This document shows positions 36,290 to 45,964 of a DNA stretch of 64,000 bases, one piece after another. The notes under the pieces were generated by a model that did not search any database, was not told the origin of the DNA, and worked only from the letters and a program-made list of their open reading frames with translations. The position numbers and the translations under genes were made by a program. The stretch comes from Prorocentrum cordatum (lineage: Eukaryota; Sar; Dinophyceae; Prorocentrales; Prorocentraceae): assembly GCA_963575745.1 (NCBI GenBank), contig CAUYUJ010015283.1, positions 797,410 to 861,409 on the forward strand, read 5' to 3'. Position 1 is the first letter of the stretch. Each line of letters begins with the position of its first letter.

Positions 36290-37237
36290 GTGAATACGAG
36301 TTTGGGCACAGCTACCCTCGTTCAGCCAGCAGCGAAAGTGTCACATTCATCTTCCCCTTTCTCTGGGGCCATTCTACTTCCACCTGCTCGTCTACCAGGT
36401 CCAGCTGTACATTGTGTTGCTTCTTATGCTGATCCTTATTCTCCACCTCCTGTGCTTCCTTCTCCTCTTTCTGTGACCCGAGGCGCTGAGCATCGCGTTC
36501 GAGAAAGCCTTCATTTAGGCCAGTGCTCTTCATTGATATTTTCTTCTACAGGCGGATATGGGATTTCTACTTCACCTTCTTCACCACCAACTGCCTCTAT
36601 GTATTTGGGAATGGGCAAAGCTACCGCTACTGGTCAATTTTGCGCAGGCGTAGAAGCAGACCGTGCTGCAGAATTGGGCAAATATACCATACCTGAAGCA
36701 CGGCATCAAGGTTTACCACGCCAATCCTCTTCCTCATGCCCTTCTCGTCGAAGATCTTGTCCAGAAGCCCGCAAAAATACGACTTCCGCCAGCAATCCAA
36801 GTTCAATTCCCGTTGGTGGTCCTACGCCTTCTACTTCTCATTCTCCTCAAAACCCTCCCGGATGGAACACGCAGAGGCGGTTGTGCATTCCGTGTCACAT
36901 CAATCGCATCGGCACCTGGAATGTTGAAGGCCTCCGGGGAAACTCAATCATCAAACTCGACGAGCTGATGCAGTGCATGGGCGATCGCGGCATAGATGCT
37001 TTGTGCATTCAGGAGACGCACTTGCCCAGGGCGGAGTACTACATGAAAAACGATTTCAAGATCTTCATATCTGGCAGCTTGGATGTGGAAACTCGCACAT
37101 ATGCAGGCGTTGGCTTCCTGGTGAGCCCCAAAATCCTGAAGTCCATTGTCGCCTTCAAAGCCTGTTCAGACAGGTTGGCCACACTTCGAATAAAGGTGAA
37201 AGGTGGGATGCTGACGTTGATCACTGCATATGCTCCT
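36290..37237 (+). pseudogene. LINE 2 inverted segment: ORF2 start and endonuclease N-terminal half
   Basis: A Ser/Pro-rich N-terminus of about 200 residues precedes IGTWNVEGLRG, LCIQETHLP (catalytic Glu), GVGFLVSP and LTLITAYAP, all standard LINE endonuclease motifs in order. Homology stops at AYAP (37235) and the frame runs into the 100-bp satellite. The remaining endonuclease (GDFNA onward) is on the opposite strand at 35987. Confidence 0.8.
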
Positions 37238-39225
37238 CAACCTTCGAAAGTGGTGACACTTTCACAAGTCGCAAGCCCCCAAGGATGGCGAAATCTGAAT
37301 CTGCATATGACCCCACTCCGCTGCCCCCCCCCCCCGGCAGCCCTCGACAGTGGTGACAGTTTCGCAGATCGCGGCCCCCCAGGGATGGCGAGGCCGAATC
37401 TGAATCTGCACATGACCCCACCCCGCTGGGCCCCCCAGCAGCCCTCGAAAGTGGTGACAAATTCACAGATCGCAGCCCCCCAGGGATGGCAAGTTCTAAT
37501 CCTAATCTGCGTATGACCCCACTCCGCTGGGCCCCCCAGCAGCCCTCGAAAATGGCGACAGTTTCACAGATCGCACCCCCCCAGGGATGACGAGGTCGAA
37601 TCTCAATCTGCGTAAGACCCCGCTCCGCTGGGCCCCCCAGCAACCCTCGAAAGTGGCGACAGTGTCGCAGATCGCAGCCCCCAGGGATGGCAAGGACGAA
37701 TCCGACTCTGCGTATGACCCCACTCGTCTGGGCCCCCCAGCAGCCCCCGAAAGTGGCGACAATTTCGTAGATCGCAGCCCCACAGGGACGGCGAGGTCTA
37801 ATCTGAATCTGCGTATGACCCCACTCCGCTGGGCTCCCCAGCAGCCCTCGAAAGTGGTGACAGTTTCGCGGATCGCAGCCCCCCATGGATGGCGAGGTCG
37901 AATCTGAATCTGCGTATGACCCAACTCCGCTGGCCCCCCCAACAGCCCTCGAAAGTGGCGACAGTGTCGCAGATCGCACCCCCCCCAGGGATGACGAGGT
38001 CTAATCCGATTCTGCGTATGACCCCACTCGTCTGGGCCCCCCAGCAGCCCTCGAAAGTGGCGACAATTTCGCAGATCGCAACCCCCCAGGGGTGGCGAGG
38101 TCTAATCTGAATATGCGTAAGACTCCGCTGGACCCCCCAAGCAGCCCTCGGAAGTGGCGACAGTTTCGCAGATCGCACCCCCCCAGGAACGGCGAGGTCG
38201 AATCTCACTCTGCGTAAGACGTCACTCCTCTGGAACCCCCAGCCCCCCAACAGCCCTCGAAAGTGGTGACAGTTTCGCAGATCGCAGCCCCTCCGGGGAT
38301 GGCGAGGTTTGATCTGAATCCGCGTAAGACGTCACTCCGCTGGACCCCCCAGCAGCCCTCGAAAGTGGCGACAGTTTCACAGATCGCACCCCCCCCAGGG
38401 ATGGCGAGGTCAAATCTGAATCTGAATACGTCACTCCGCTGGACCCCCCAGCAGCCCTCGAAAATGGCGACAGTTTCACAGATCGCAGCCCTTCACGGAT
38501 GGCGAGGTCTAATCTGAGTCTGCGTAGGGCGTGGCGTCACTCCGCTGGCCACCACAGCAGCCCCCGAAAGTGGCGACAGTTTCGCAGATCGCAGCCCCCC
38601 CAGGGATGACGAGGTCGAATCTCAATCTGCGTAAGACGTCACTCCGCTGGAACCCCCAGCAGCTCTTGAAATTGCAACAGTTTCGCAGATCGCCCCCCCC
38701 CCCCCCCCCCCAGGGATAGCGAGGTCTAATTTGAATCTGCGTAAGACGTCACTCCGCTGGACCCCCCAGCAGCACTCGAAAGTGGCGACAGTTTCGCAGA
38801 TCGCACCCCCCCCCAGGGATGGCGAAGTCTAATCTGAGTCTGCGTAGAGCGTCACTCCGCTGGGCCCCCCAGCAGCCCTCGAAAGTGGCGACAGTTTCAC
38901 AGATCGCACCCCCCCAGAGATGGCGAGGTCTAATCTAAGTCTGCGTAGGGAGTCACTCCGCTGGACCCCCCAGCAGTCCTCGAAAGTGGCGACAGTTTCA
39001 CAGATCGCAGCCCCCCAGGGATGGCGAGGTCTAATCTGAGTCTGCGTAGGGCGTGGCGTCACTCCGCTGGCTACCCCAGCAGCCCCCGAAAGTAGCGACA
39101 GTTTCACCGATCGCAGCCTCCAAGGGATGGCGAGGTCTAATCTGAGTCTGCGTGGGGCGTCACTCCGCTGGCCACCCCAGCAGCCCTCGAAAGTGGCGAC
39201 AGTTTCACAGATCGCAGCCCGAACA
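37238..39225. repeat. ~100-bp satellite, right part of the interrupted array
   Basis: About 19-20 units of the same repeat and orientation as 32966-33375. Most variable are the C-run before AGGGATGGCGAGG and the GAC(C/G)(C/T)C..ACTCCGCTGG segment. Later units (after 38500) carry CTGAGTCTGCGTAGGGCGT, so the array has subfamilies. Long open frames are repeat translations. Confidence 0.95.
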
Positions 39226-39349
39226 GAGGAAGAGGGAACAGAGGAGGAGGGGGAAGAAAGAAGACGCGACCGCAGTGCTCTATTCAAAACGAGTACCCAA
39301 CGCAGGAGGGTTGGGAAAAACACAGAATGGTCACTGGAGGAGTGGGATC

Positions 39350-40140
39350 AACAACTCGCCAGCCCAACGGGCCAGGGGCGTGCGAAGATCTCCGGCAACT
39401 GGTTAACAATTTTTCCAATTCGCGCGCGCAGGGCCGCCCCTGGGGGCCCCCGGACGAAAAAAAACCTGGCAAGGTCCCGGCAAGGTCCCCTGGCAAAGTC
39501 CCGGTAAGTCCCGGCAAGGTCCCGGCAAGGTCACGGGGAGGTCCCAGGCAGGTCCCGGCCAGGCTCCCAAGAGCGCCTCAGGAGCGCTTCAAGTGGCCTA
39601 AGATGGCCTCCAGCGCCTTCGAGACGCCCCAAGAGGCCTCCAAGAGACCTCCCGAGAGGGCCCACCGAGGCAGAAATTGATTTTCTTCCAGTTTTGAAGG
39701 TTTTGGCGTTCTCGCCTTTTCGGCTTACCGGCGCTCCCAGACGGCCCAAGAGGCTTCAAGGATCGCCCCAACACGGCCCAAGAGGCTTCGAAAAGCACCC
39801 AAAACGGTCCCAGAGGGCCCCAAAACAGCCCCAGAGGCCTCCAAGATGGCCGAAGAGGCTCCCAAGACGGCTCCAAGAGCGGGCCCAGACGAGGGACCCG
39901 AACGGACATTCCGAGCTCTAGGCGCAGATAGGTCCCGTGGAGGCCCCAAGAGGCCCCTAAGAGGCCCCTGAGGGGCCACCGCGACGCCCCAGAGGGTCCT
40001 AGCAATATCGCCAAGAGGCCCACAAAAATACTCCAAGAGGCCCGCAAACGACCTCCAAGAGCCCACGAACGCGCAGGCAAACGCCTGCGATGGCACATTA
40101 CGGGCCGGCGGAGTGAGCGAAGCGATGAATAATTCTTCTT
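39350..40140. repeat. CCAAGAGGCC-family dispersed element, copy 5
   Basis: Head GGGCCAGGGGCGTGCGAAGATCTCCGGCAACTGGTTAACAA (39369-39408), then CGCGCGCGCAGGGCCGCCCCTGGGGGCCCCCGGACGAA. CCCGGCAAGGT repeats follow (39466-39560). Core: AGGCAGAAATTGATTTTC (39668-39685), then CGCCTTTTCGGCTTACCGGCGCTCC (about 39711-39735). Tail: GGGCCGGCGGAGTGAGCGAAGCGATGAATAA (40103-40133). Confidence 0.8.
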
Positions 40141-41090
40141 CAGTAGTGAAAGTTCAACAACAACAACAACAACACCACCACAACCACCACCACCACCAAC
40201 AACAAACATAATCATTGTAAGACTATTCGTTCTTATCTGCTCGCGTGCATTTCAACACGTATATCCCAAACCCTCGATACCCTTTGGGGCATATCTTTCT
40301 TACCCTTACACGTCTTCGATCGTACCCCCTTTGGGGCATATCTTTCTTACCCTTACCTGCTACGTGTACGTCGTGCAGCCCGTACGGCAGGGTGGGAGAG
40401 GACGATGGAAGAAAGGGACAAAGTGGAGGGAGGAGGATGGAGCATTAGAGAAAGGAGTAGCAAAAAGGGTCTAGCAGAAAACACGTGGCATAACCAAACG
40501 GGCAGATCGGGCGGATAGACCCTGACGGGCGGATTGGGAAGGCGGGCCCAGGCGGCCAGGTCGAACAGGCGGGTGCTGAAGCGTGCGTCCTGCATAAATC
40601 GCGAGTCTAAAGCCATAGCGCGATTCACAAGTAAATCGTAGGAAATCCAAATCGAGAGCATGATTCCTGAGTGTCGAGGGCGCGGCGTCTGAATAAATTG
40701 CGAAGAAGTCCCACGCGAGAGCGCGATGTCTGCATACATTGTGAGGAAGTCCGGCGCGAAAGCGCGATTTGGAAAGCACATGTGAGAAAATATCAAGCGG
40801 AAGCCGCTGTTGTTGTAAGCCTCGCTCTGGCAGAAACACTATACTTGACAGATGCAATGGTTATTGGGAGCCATCAACAATTATTCTTTGGACAAGGAAA
40901 TTCAAAGACCACAACAATAACATTAACGACAACAACAACAACAGCAACAACAACCATCTTAAGACTGTTCGCTCTTATCTGATCCAGTGTCCGTTAACGT
41001 GTATTTGCCAAACCCTCGGTACCCGCCCTCTTCGTCTTCGATCGTACCCTTGTTGGGGGGTATACCTTTTTTCCCTGCAGGCCAAGCCCC
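40141..41090. repeat. Dispersed element B, copies 2 and 3 (full, then 5' part only)
   Basis: 40150-40830 repeats the module order of 32014-32760, with the CGATCGTACCCCCTTTGGGGCATATCTTTCTTACC module duplicated (40270-40365). 40905-41085 is another 5' part: (CAA)n, GACTGTTCGCTCTTATCTGATC, CGTACCCTTGTTGGGG. It ends in unrelated sequence. Confidence 0.7.
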
Positions 41091-41189
41091 GGCAAGCGGC
41101 GGGGCAGCCGCGGACCGTTGGCGCGGCCCAGCGGCAGCGCTGATCGGCGTCAGCCCGACCCCAAGAGGGACGGACAGGGGACCGACCGG

Positions 41190-41223
<34 letters not shown>

Positions 41224-41284
41224 TCGACGACGACGGCGACGATGACGACGACGACGACGAGCGAAAGCGAGAGCGTGAGAGAGA
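41091..41284. repeat. (ACG)n tract and spacer
   Basis: ACG/GAC triplets at 41190-41262; no gene. Confidence 0.8.
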
Positions 41285-41945
41285 ACGACAGCAGGGCCAC
41301 GAAGGGCACGAAGTAGGCCACGAAGGGCGACTGCGGGGACACGAAGGGAATGCCTATGGGGCCACGAAGAGCGCCAACAAGCGGGGGCCACCAAGGGCAG
41401 ATAATGCGGGGCTACAGAAGGCAACGACGGGGCCACTGAGGGTAGCACCTGGAACACGTAGGACAGCGAGGGGGCCACAAACGGCGACAGCGGGGCCACG
41501 AAGGGCATGCACATGGGGCCACGACGGGCGCAAACGAGCGGGGGCCACGAAGGGTACACGTAGATTGAGGCGCGGAGGGCAAGGACGGGGCCACTGAGGG
41601 CAGCACGGGGCCACGAAGGGCAGCGAGGGGGCCACGAAGGGCGACAGCGGGGCCACGAAGGGCATGCACATGGGGCCACCACGGGCGCGAACGAGCGGGG
41701 GCCACGAAGGGCACACAAACATGGGGCCACGAAGGGCAGCGAGGGGGCCACGAAGTGATGCAACGAGGCCACGACGGGCAGCGAGGTGGCCACGAAGGGT
41801 GACAGCAGGGCCACGAAGGGCAGCGAGGGGGCAACGGGGCCGCGAAGGGCAACGAGGGGGCCGCGAAGGACTGCAACGGGTCCAGGAAGGGCAGCGAGGG
41901 GGCCACGAAGGGCTGCAACGGGACCACGAAAGGCAGCGAGATTCC
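41285..41945. repeat. ~21-bp minisatellite GGGGCCACGAAGGGCAGCGAG, site 1
   Basis: About 30 units of GGCCACGAAGGGCAGCGAGGG with variants (GGCGACAGCGGGGCCACGAAGG, GGGCGCGAACGAGCGGGG). Gives stop-free Ala-Thr-Lys-Gly or Leu-Arg-Gly-Pro repeats. No start or homologous domain supports a gene. Confidence 0.9.
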
Positions 41946-42180
41946 GATTCCTGAATCCGCCGGACCCCCTGTGGGGCCACCAGGCTGTAGGGCGAAGGTT
42001 CGCAGTTTCCTGTATCAGTTGCAGCTTCCAGTTTCCACTCTTACAACTCTGCTTCTTGCTGCTTACTGTTCCTTGTTGACTCCTTGCTGCTTACTGTTCC
42101 TTGTTGATGGACCGGTCGAATGGGGGGAGGCCCAAAACGGGCATGTTTACCACGCCCTGAGCGTGTGCTCTGAATTGCTG
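41946..42180. other. Spacer, partly shared with 24450-24520
   Basis: Contains GGGGCCACCAGGCTGTAGGGCGAAGG (see 24301-24600) and two copies of TACTGTTCCTTGTTGA (42062, 42091). Confidence 0.4.
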
Positions 42181-42182
42181 GG

Positions 42183-42645
42183 GTGGTAGAAATTGACACC
42201 CCTCACGCAGATCGGCGGGGTCAGGGTCCAAAAACACAAGGGATTTGCCACATTTCTGAAATTTGCTGGCACCCCTCACGCAGATCGGCGGGATCAGGGT
42301 CCAAAAACACAAAGGATTTGCCAATTTCTCAAATTCGCTTGCACCCCTCACGCAGATCGGCGGGGTCAGGGTCCAAAAACATTGTGGATTTGCCACATTT
42401 TCGAAATTCGGTGACACCCCTCACGCAGATCGGCAGGGTCAGGGTCCAAAAACACACCTCTCACGCAGATCGGCAGGGTCAGGGTCCAAAAACATATGGG
42501 ATGTGCCACATGTCTGAAATTCGGCGGCACCCCTTACGCAGATCCGTAGGGTCAGGGTACAAAAACACAAGGGATTTGCCATATTTCTGAAATTCGGTGG
42601 CACCCGTGACGCAGATCCGTAAGGTCAGGGTCGAAAAACAAACAG
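42183..42645. repeat. ~74-bp tandem array (CACCCCTCACGCAGATCGGCGGGG)
   Basis: About seven units: CACCCCTCACGCAGATCGGC.GGGTCAGGGTCCAAAAACA, then AGGGATTTGCCACATTTCTGAAATTCG. Unit starts at about 42197, 42272, 42346, 42415, 42530 and 42601, with one short unit at 42457. Confidence 0.9.
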
Positions 42646-42689
42646 GTCCCGACACTGCTTCACGGCGTCGCCCAGACCTAATGATTTAG

Positions 42690-43160
42690 CTTTTGCATCT
42701 CCCATTCTCCGAGACAGGGGGCCAGCGGCATGGGGCGAAGCCCTTACGGATAATATGTGAGGGAGTCCGAAGCGTGAGCGCGACTCCTGGGTGCCTGAGT
42801 GTCGGGAGCGCGGTGCTTGAGTTCATTGCGGGAAATTCCAACGCAAGGGCGCTATTCTTGATTAAATTGCAAACAAGTCCCCAGCGAGAGCGCGACTCCA
42901 GAGCGCCGAGAGAGCGATTCCTAAATAAATCGTAAGGAAATCCCAAGCGAGAGCGCGATTCCTGAATAACATGCGAGGAAGTCTCAGGCGGGAGCGGGGG
43001 TCCTGGCTAAATGGTGAGGAAGTCTCAGGCGGGAGCCATTGTTGTTGCAACCTGGGGGCCAACAACACAATTTGAGGACGAAGACTTTCCCTGATAAAAA
43101 AACAGGGTGCGAGCGCCTGGAGGGGCACTTCAGTTGAACAATACAATGTGCACCGGAGGG
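42690..43160. repeat. Dispersed element B, copy 4 (3' modules)
   Basis: Begins with the dispersed motif GGCCAGCGGCATGGGGCGAAGCCCTTACGGATAAT. About nine ~42-bp GCGAGAGCGCGATTCCTGAATAA units follow. It ends CCATTGTTGTTGCAACCTGGGGGCCAACAACACA..GACTTTCCCTGATAAAA..CAGGGTGCGAG (43027-43110). Confidence 0.7.
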
Positions 43161-43189
43161 GGGGGGGCTCAACAAAAATCATTCTTCAG

Positions 43190-43655
43190 TAATTAGAGTT
43201 CAACCACAACAACAGCAACAGCAACAACAACAGCAAACACAATCATTTTGAAACTGTTCGCTCATATCTGCTCACGTGCTAATCCATACGTGTATCCCAA
43301 ACCCTCGGTGCCCGCACTCGTCGTCTTCGATCGTACCCCCTTGGGGGTCTATCTTCCTTGCTTGCCACGTGTATTTCGTGCAGCCCCTAAAACAAAGGAA
43401 GAGAGAACGGGTGGAAGGTGGGCGGAGAAGAATGGAGCACGAGAGAGATTAAAAGGAGGGGGGCAAGGAGCAGAAAACAAGTGGTAGAACCAGACGGGCA
43501 GATCGGGTGGGCAGACCCATAGCGGGCTGGTCGGGAAGGCGGGCCCAGGCGACGAGGTCGAGCAGGCGGGTTGCTGGAGCGTGGGTCCTGCATGAATCGC
43601 GAGGAAGTCTCGAGCGATAGCGTCGCGCGATTCCTAAGTAAATCGTAAGACAAAG
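43190..43655. repeat. Dispersed element B, copy 5 (5' modules, interrupted)
   Basis: CAACAACAACAG start, GAAACTGTTCGCTCATATCTGCTC, CGATCGTACCCCCTTGGGG, GCCACGTGTATTTCGTGCAG, ACCAGACGGGCAGATCGGG. It breaks at about 43655 where the 21-bp minisatellite begins, and B-type units resume at about 44140. Confidence 0.7.
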
Positions 43656-44135
43656 CCAACGTGGGCAACGAAGGGCATAAAGTCCGAGGCCACAGAGGGC
43701 AGCGACGGGACCGCTGAGGCCAGCACCTGGGCCACGAAGGTCAGCGAAAGGGCCACAAAGGGCGTCAGGGGGGCCACGAAAGGCATGCATATGGGGCCAC
43801 GACGGGCGCGAGCGAGCGGGGGCCACGAAGAGCATTCGTATACGGGGTCATCAAAGGCGACAGCGGGGCCACTGAGGCCAGCAAAGGGGCCACGAAGGGC
43901 AGCGAGGGGGCCACGAAGGGCGACAGCGGTGCTACGAAGGGCATGCGTATGGGGCCACGACAGGCGCGTGCGAGCGGGGGCCACGAAGGGCATATAATGC
44001 GGGGCCACAAAGGGCAGCGACGGAGCTACTGAGGGCAGCAACGCGGCCACGAAGGACAGCGAGCGAAGGCGACCGCGGAACCAGAGGGGGCAGCGAGGGG
44101 CATCGAAGGCGGGCGAAGGGCAGTGAGCGGCGACT
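43656..44135. repeat. ~21-bp minisatellite, site 2, inside element B
   Basis: Same GGGGCCACGAAGGGCAGCGAGG unit as 41285-41945, about 22 units. It lies between the 5' and 3' modules of an element B copy. Confidence 0.85.
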
Positions 44136-44640
44136 GCATTCATTAACGAGCTGGTCGGACGGGCAGGCCCCGACGGACGGGTCGAGCGGGCGGGTCGTTG
44201 AAGCGTGAGTCCTGCTTGAACCGCCAGGCAATACGTAGCGGGAGCGCGATTCCTGAGTGTCGAGGACGGGTATCTGACTAAAGTGTAAGGAAATATCAAG
44301 CGAAGCGGTTCGGTGGTAAGTTGCGAGGAAGTCCCAAACGAGCACGCGATTCTGCAATAAATTGTCCAGAAGTATCAAGCGGGAGCCGCGATCTGGTGGC
44401 AAATTGCCAGGAAGTTTCAAACGACAGCGCGATTCTTCAATACATTGTGAGGAAATATCAGGCGGGAGCCGTTGTTGTTGTGAACCGGGTGCCAACGACA
44501 CAGTTTGAGCGTCAAGACTTTCCCTGATAAAAAAATAGGGTGCGAGCCCCGGGAGGGGCACTTCAATCGAACAAATACCGTATGCACCGGGCGGGGCGGG
44601 GATCAACTAGAATTATTATTCAGAAATGGAAGTTCATCTT
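44136..44640. repeat. Dispersed element B, 3' modules after minisatellite
   Basis: GACGGGCAGGCCCCGACGGACGGGTCGAGCGGGCGGG, then ~42-bp units (44230-44460). Ends GGGAGCCGTTGTTGTTG..GACTTTCCCTGATAAAA..TAGGGTGCGAGCCC (44466-44550). Confidence 0.65.
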
Positions 44641-45200
44641 CAACGACAACAACAACTACACCAACAAAACCAACACCAACAGCAAACACAACAGCACAAA
44701 CAACAATAACAGCAACAACATCAACAGCAACAACAGCAGCAGCAACATTAACAACCGCATAATCATGACCGTCACCTTCATCAGCACCATCATCACCATC
44801 AGTCGCAGCATTGGTATCGTCATCGTCATCGTCATCATCACCACCACCATCATCATCACCATCATCATCATCATCAGATCAGCGTCGTCGAGGCCGCCGC
44901 CACCGTCGTCGTCGTCGTTGTGGTCACCAGCATCATCGCAGCATCCGCATCATCATCACCCTCATTATCGTTATAGTAACCAGTACCAGCATCATCACAA
45001 GCACACTCGTCAGCATCAGCATCATTCTCATCACCTGTAGCATCATCACCATCACCATCACCATTACCATCATTATTATCAGAATCACCATCACCAACAT
45101 CATCACCATCATCATCATGAGCATCAACTTCATCATAATCAGCAGCAGCATCATCGGCATCATCATCATCAGCAGCAGCAACAGCAACATCAGCATACAT
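44641..45200. repeat. (CAA)n then (ATC)n trinucleotide arrays
   Basis: CAA/CAG triplets at 44648-44755, CAT/CAG triplets at 44775-45200. No coding support. Confidence 0.9.
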
Positions 45201-45728
45201 TCCTCAAATGTGCAGTAATCGTAGCTTTGCTCTTCTCCGTCTTCTCGAATAGCATTAACCCCCTCTTTCCATCACCCTCCCTCCGCGAGCGTACCAGCCT
45301 CCTCTGACGGGGGGAGCCCGTGGAGGGAGGCACTACATCGACATAAACTTTCGGCGGCCCGGTGCTGGCGCTGGACCCCCCATGGCGCCACGCTTCGTGC
45401 GCCCACCTCCACCTCCGCCTCCGCGGGTTCTTCTTTCTGCCGCGTCGTCCTCCCCATCTTCCCTCACCCCGCCTCCCCCCTCTGGCCTTCTAGCCTTCTA
45501 GTGCCCCAGTCCCCCCCTCCTCCCTTCCCTCTCCCCTCCCAGCAAGCATCCCACGAAAACCGAACCGACAAAATCCAGTACGGACCCGTCAAAAAGCGTC
45601 AGCAAGCCCGACTCTCGGCGAACCCAAGTCTTCGTTGAGTCCCCCAAGATGGGGTCGAACAATGTAGATGGAATCGGAGGATCGCGTCGACCTCGGCGAT
45701 GCATTGGCGACGTCGGTGTGAAACATTA
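45201..45728. other. No gene; possible partial copy of repeat D1 at 45680-45790
   Basis: TCGGCGATGCATTGGCGA and CGCATCGCCCATGC resemble repeat D1 only loosely. The rest is pyrimidine-rich. Confidence 0.3.
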
Positions 45729-45964
45729 TGGCTCCACATCGGTCCGCATCGCCCATGCAACGGCGATGCGGCGCGACCCCTGTTGGGAGGCCTGGACACA
45801 CGTTTCTCCGAGACGAACCGCCCAACTCCCCATCCTCTGCGGCGGGCGGCGCCTCGTCGCCGCCGGCGCGGCGTCGGCGAGGGGAGCGGCTGGCAGGCCG
45901 ATCTCCGCGGCGGCCACGGGCAGGGATCGCGCCAGCGCGGCCAGCTTCGAGGCGTCGAAAAGGG
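45729..45964 (-). CDS. CobW/G3E GTPase gene, candidate exon (ALFDASKLAALARSLP)
   Basis: After the acceptor GCCGCCCAG|CC on the minus strand, the frame reads ..LFDASKLAALARSLPVA. The upstream exon ends in phase 1 with FVYRSK plus G. Joining gives FVYRSKALFDASKL, equivalent to the SFVYR..RPFHP.RL..LL..LP stretch that opens the CobW C-terminal domain. Phase and content agree. The donor is undetermined: the frame stays open to 45729, but the last 150 bp (after PAAPLADAAPA) look intronic and include a D1-like segment. Confidence 0.45.

Larger units (their letters stand above)
33376..37237 (-). mobile_element. LINE 2: degenerate non-LTR retrotransposon with inverted 5' part
   Basis: 33376-35987 (minus) carries the second half of an endonuclease, the RT and the C-terminus. 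35990-37237 (plus) carries an ORF1 tail and the first half of an endonuclease. The two endonuclease halves are complementary, meeting at about AYAP / PTNIHYEL, so together they make one LINE whose 5' segment is inverted. The element sits inside the 100-bp satellite. Confidence 0.75.

Noticed and set aside
37238-39225. Regular ~100-bp repeats resembling a CRISPR-like array
   Set aside because: Units are contiguous without unique spacers, diverged, and in a eukaryotic context; a satellite.
41354-41980. 208-codon minus-strand Leu-Arg-Gly-Pro repeat frame
   Set aside because: Minisatellite translation; no start context or homologous domain.
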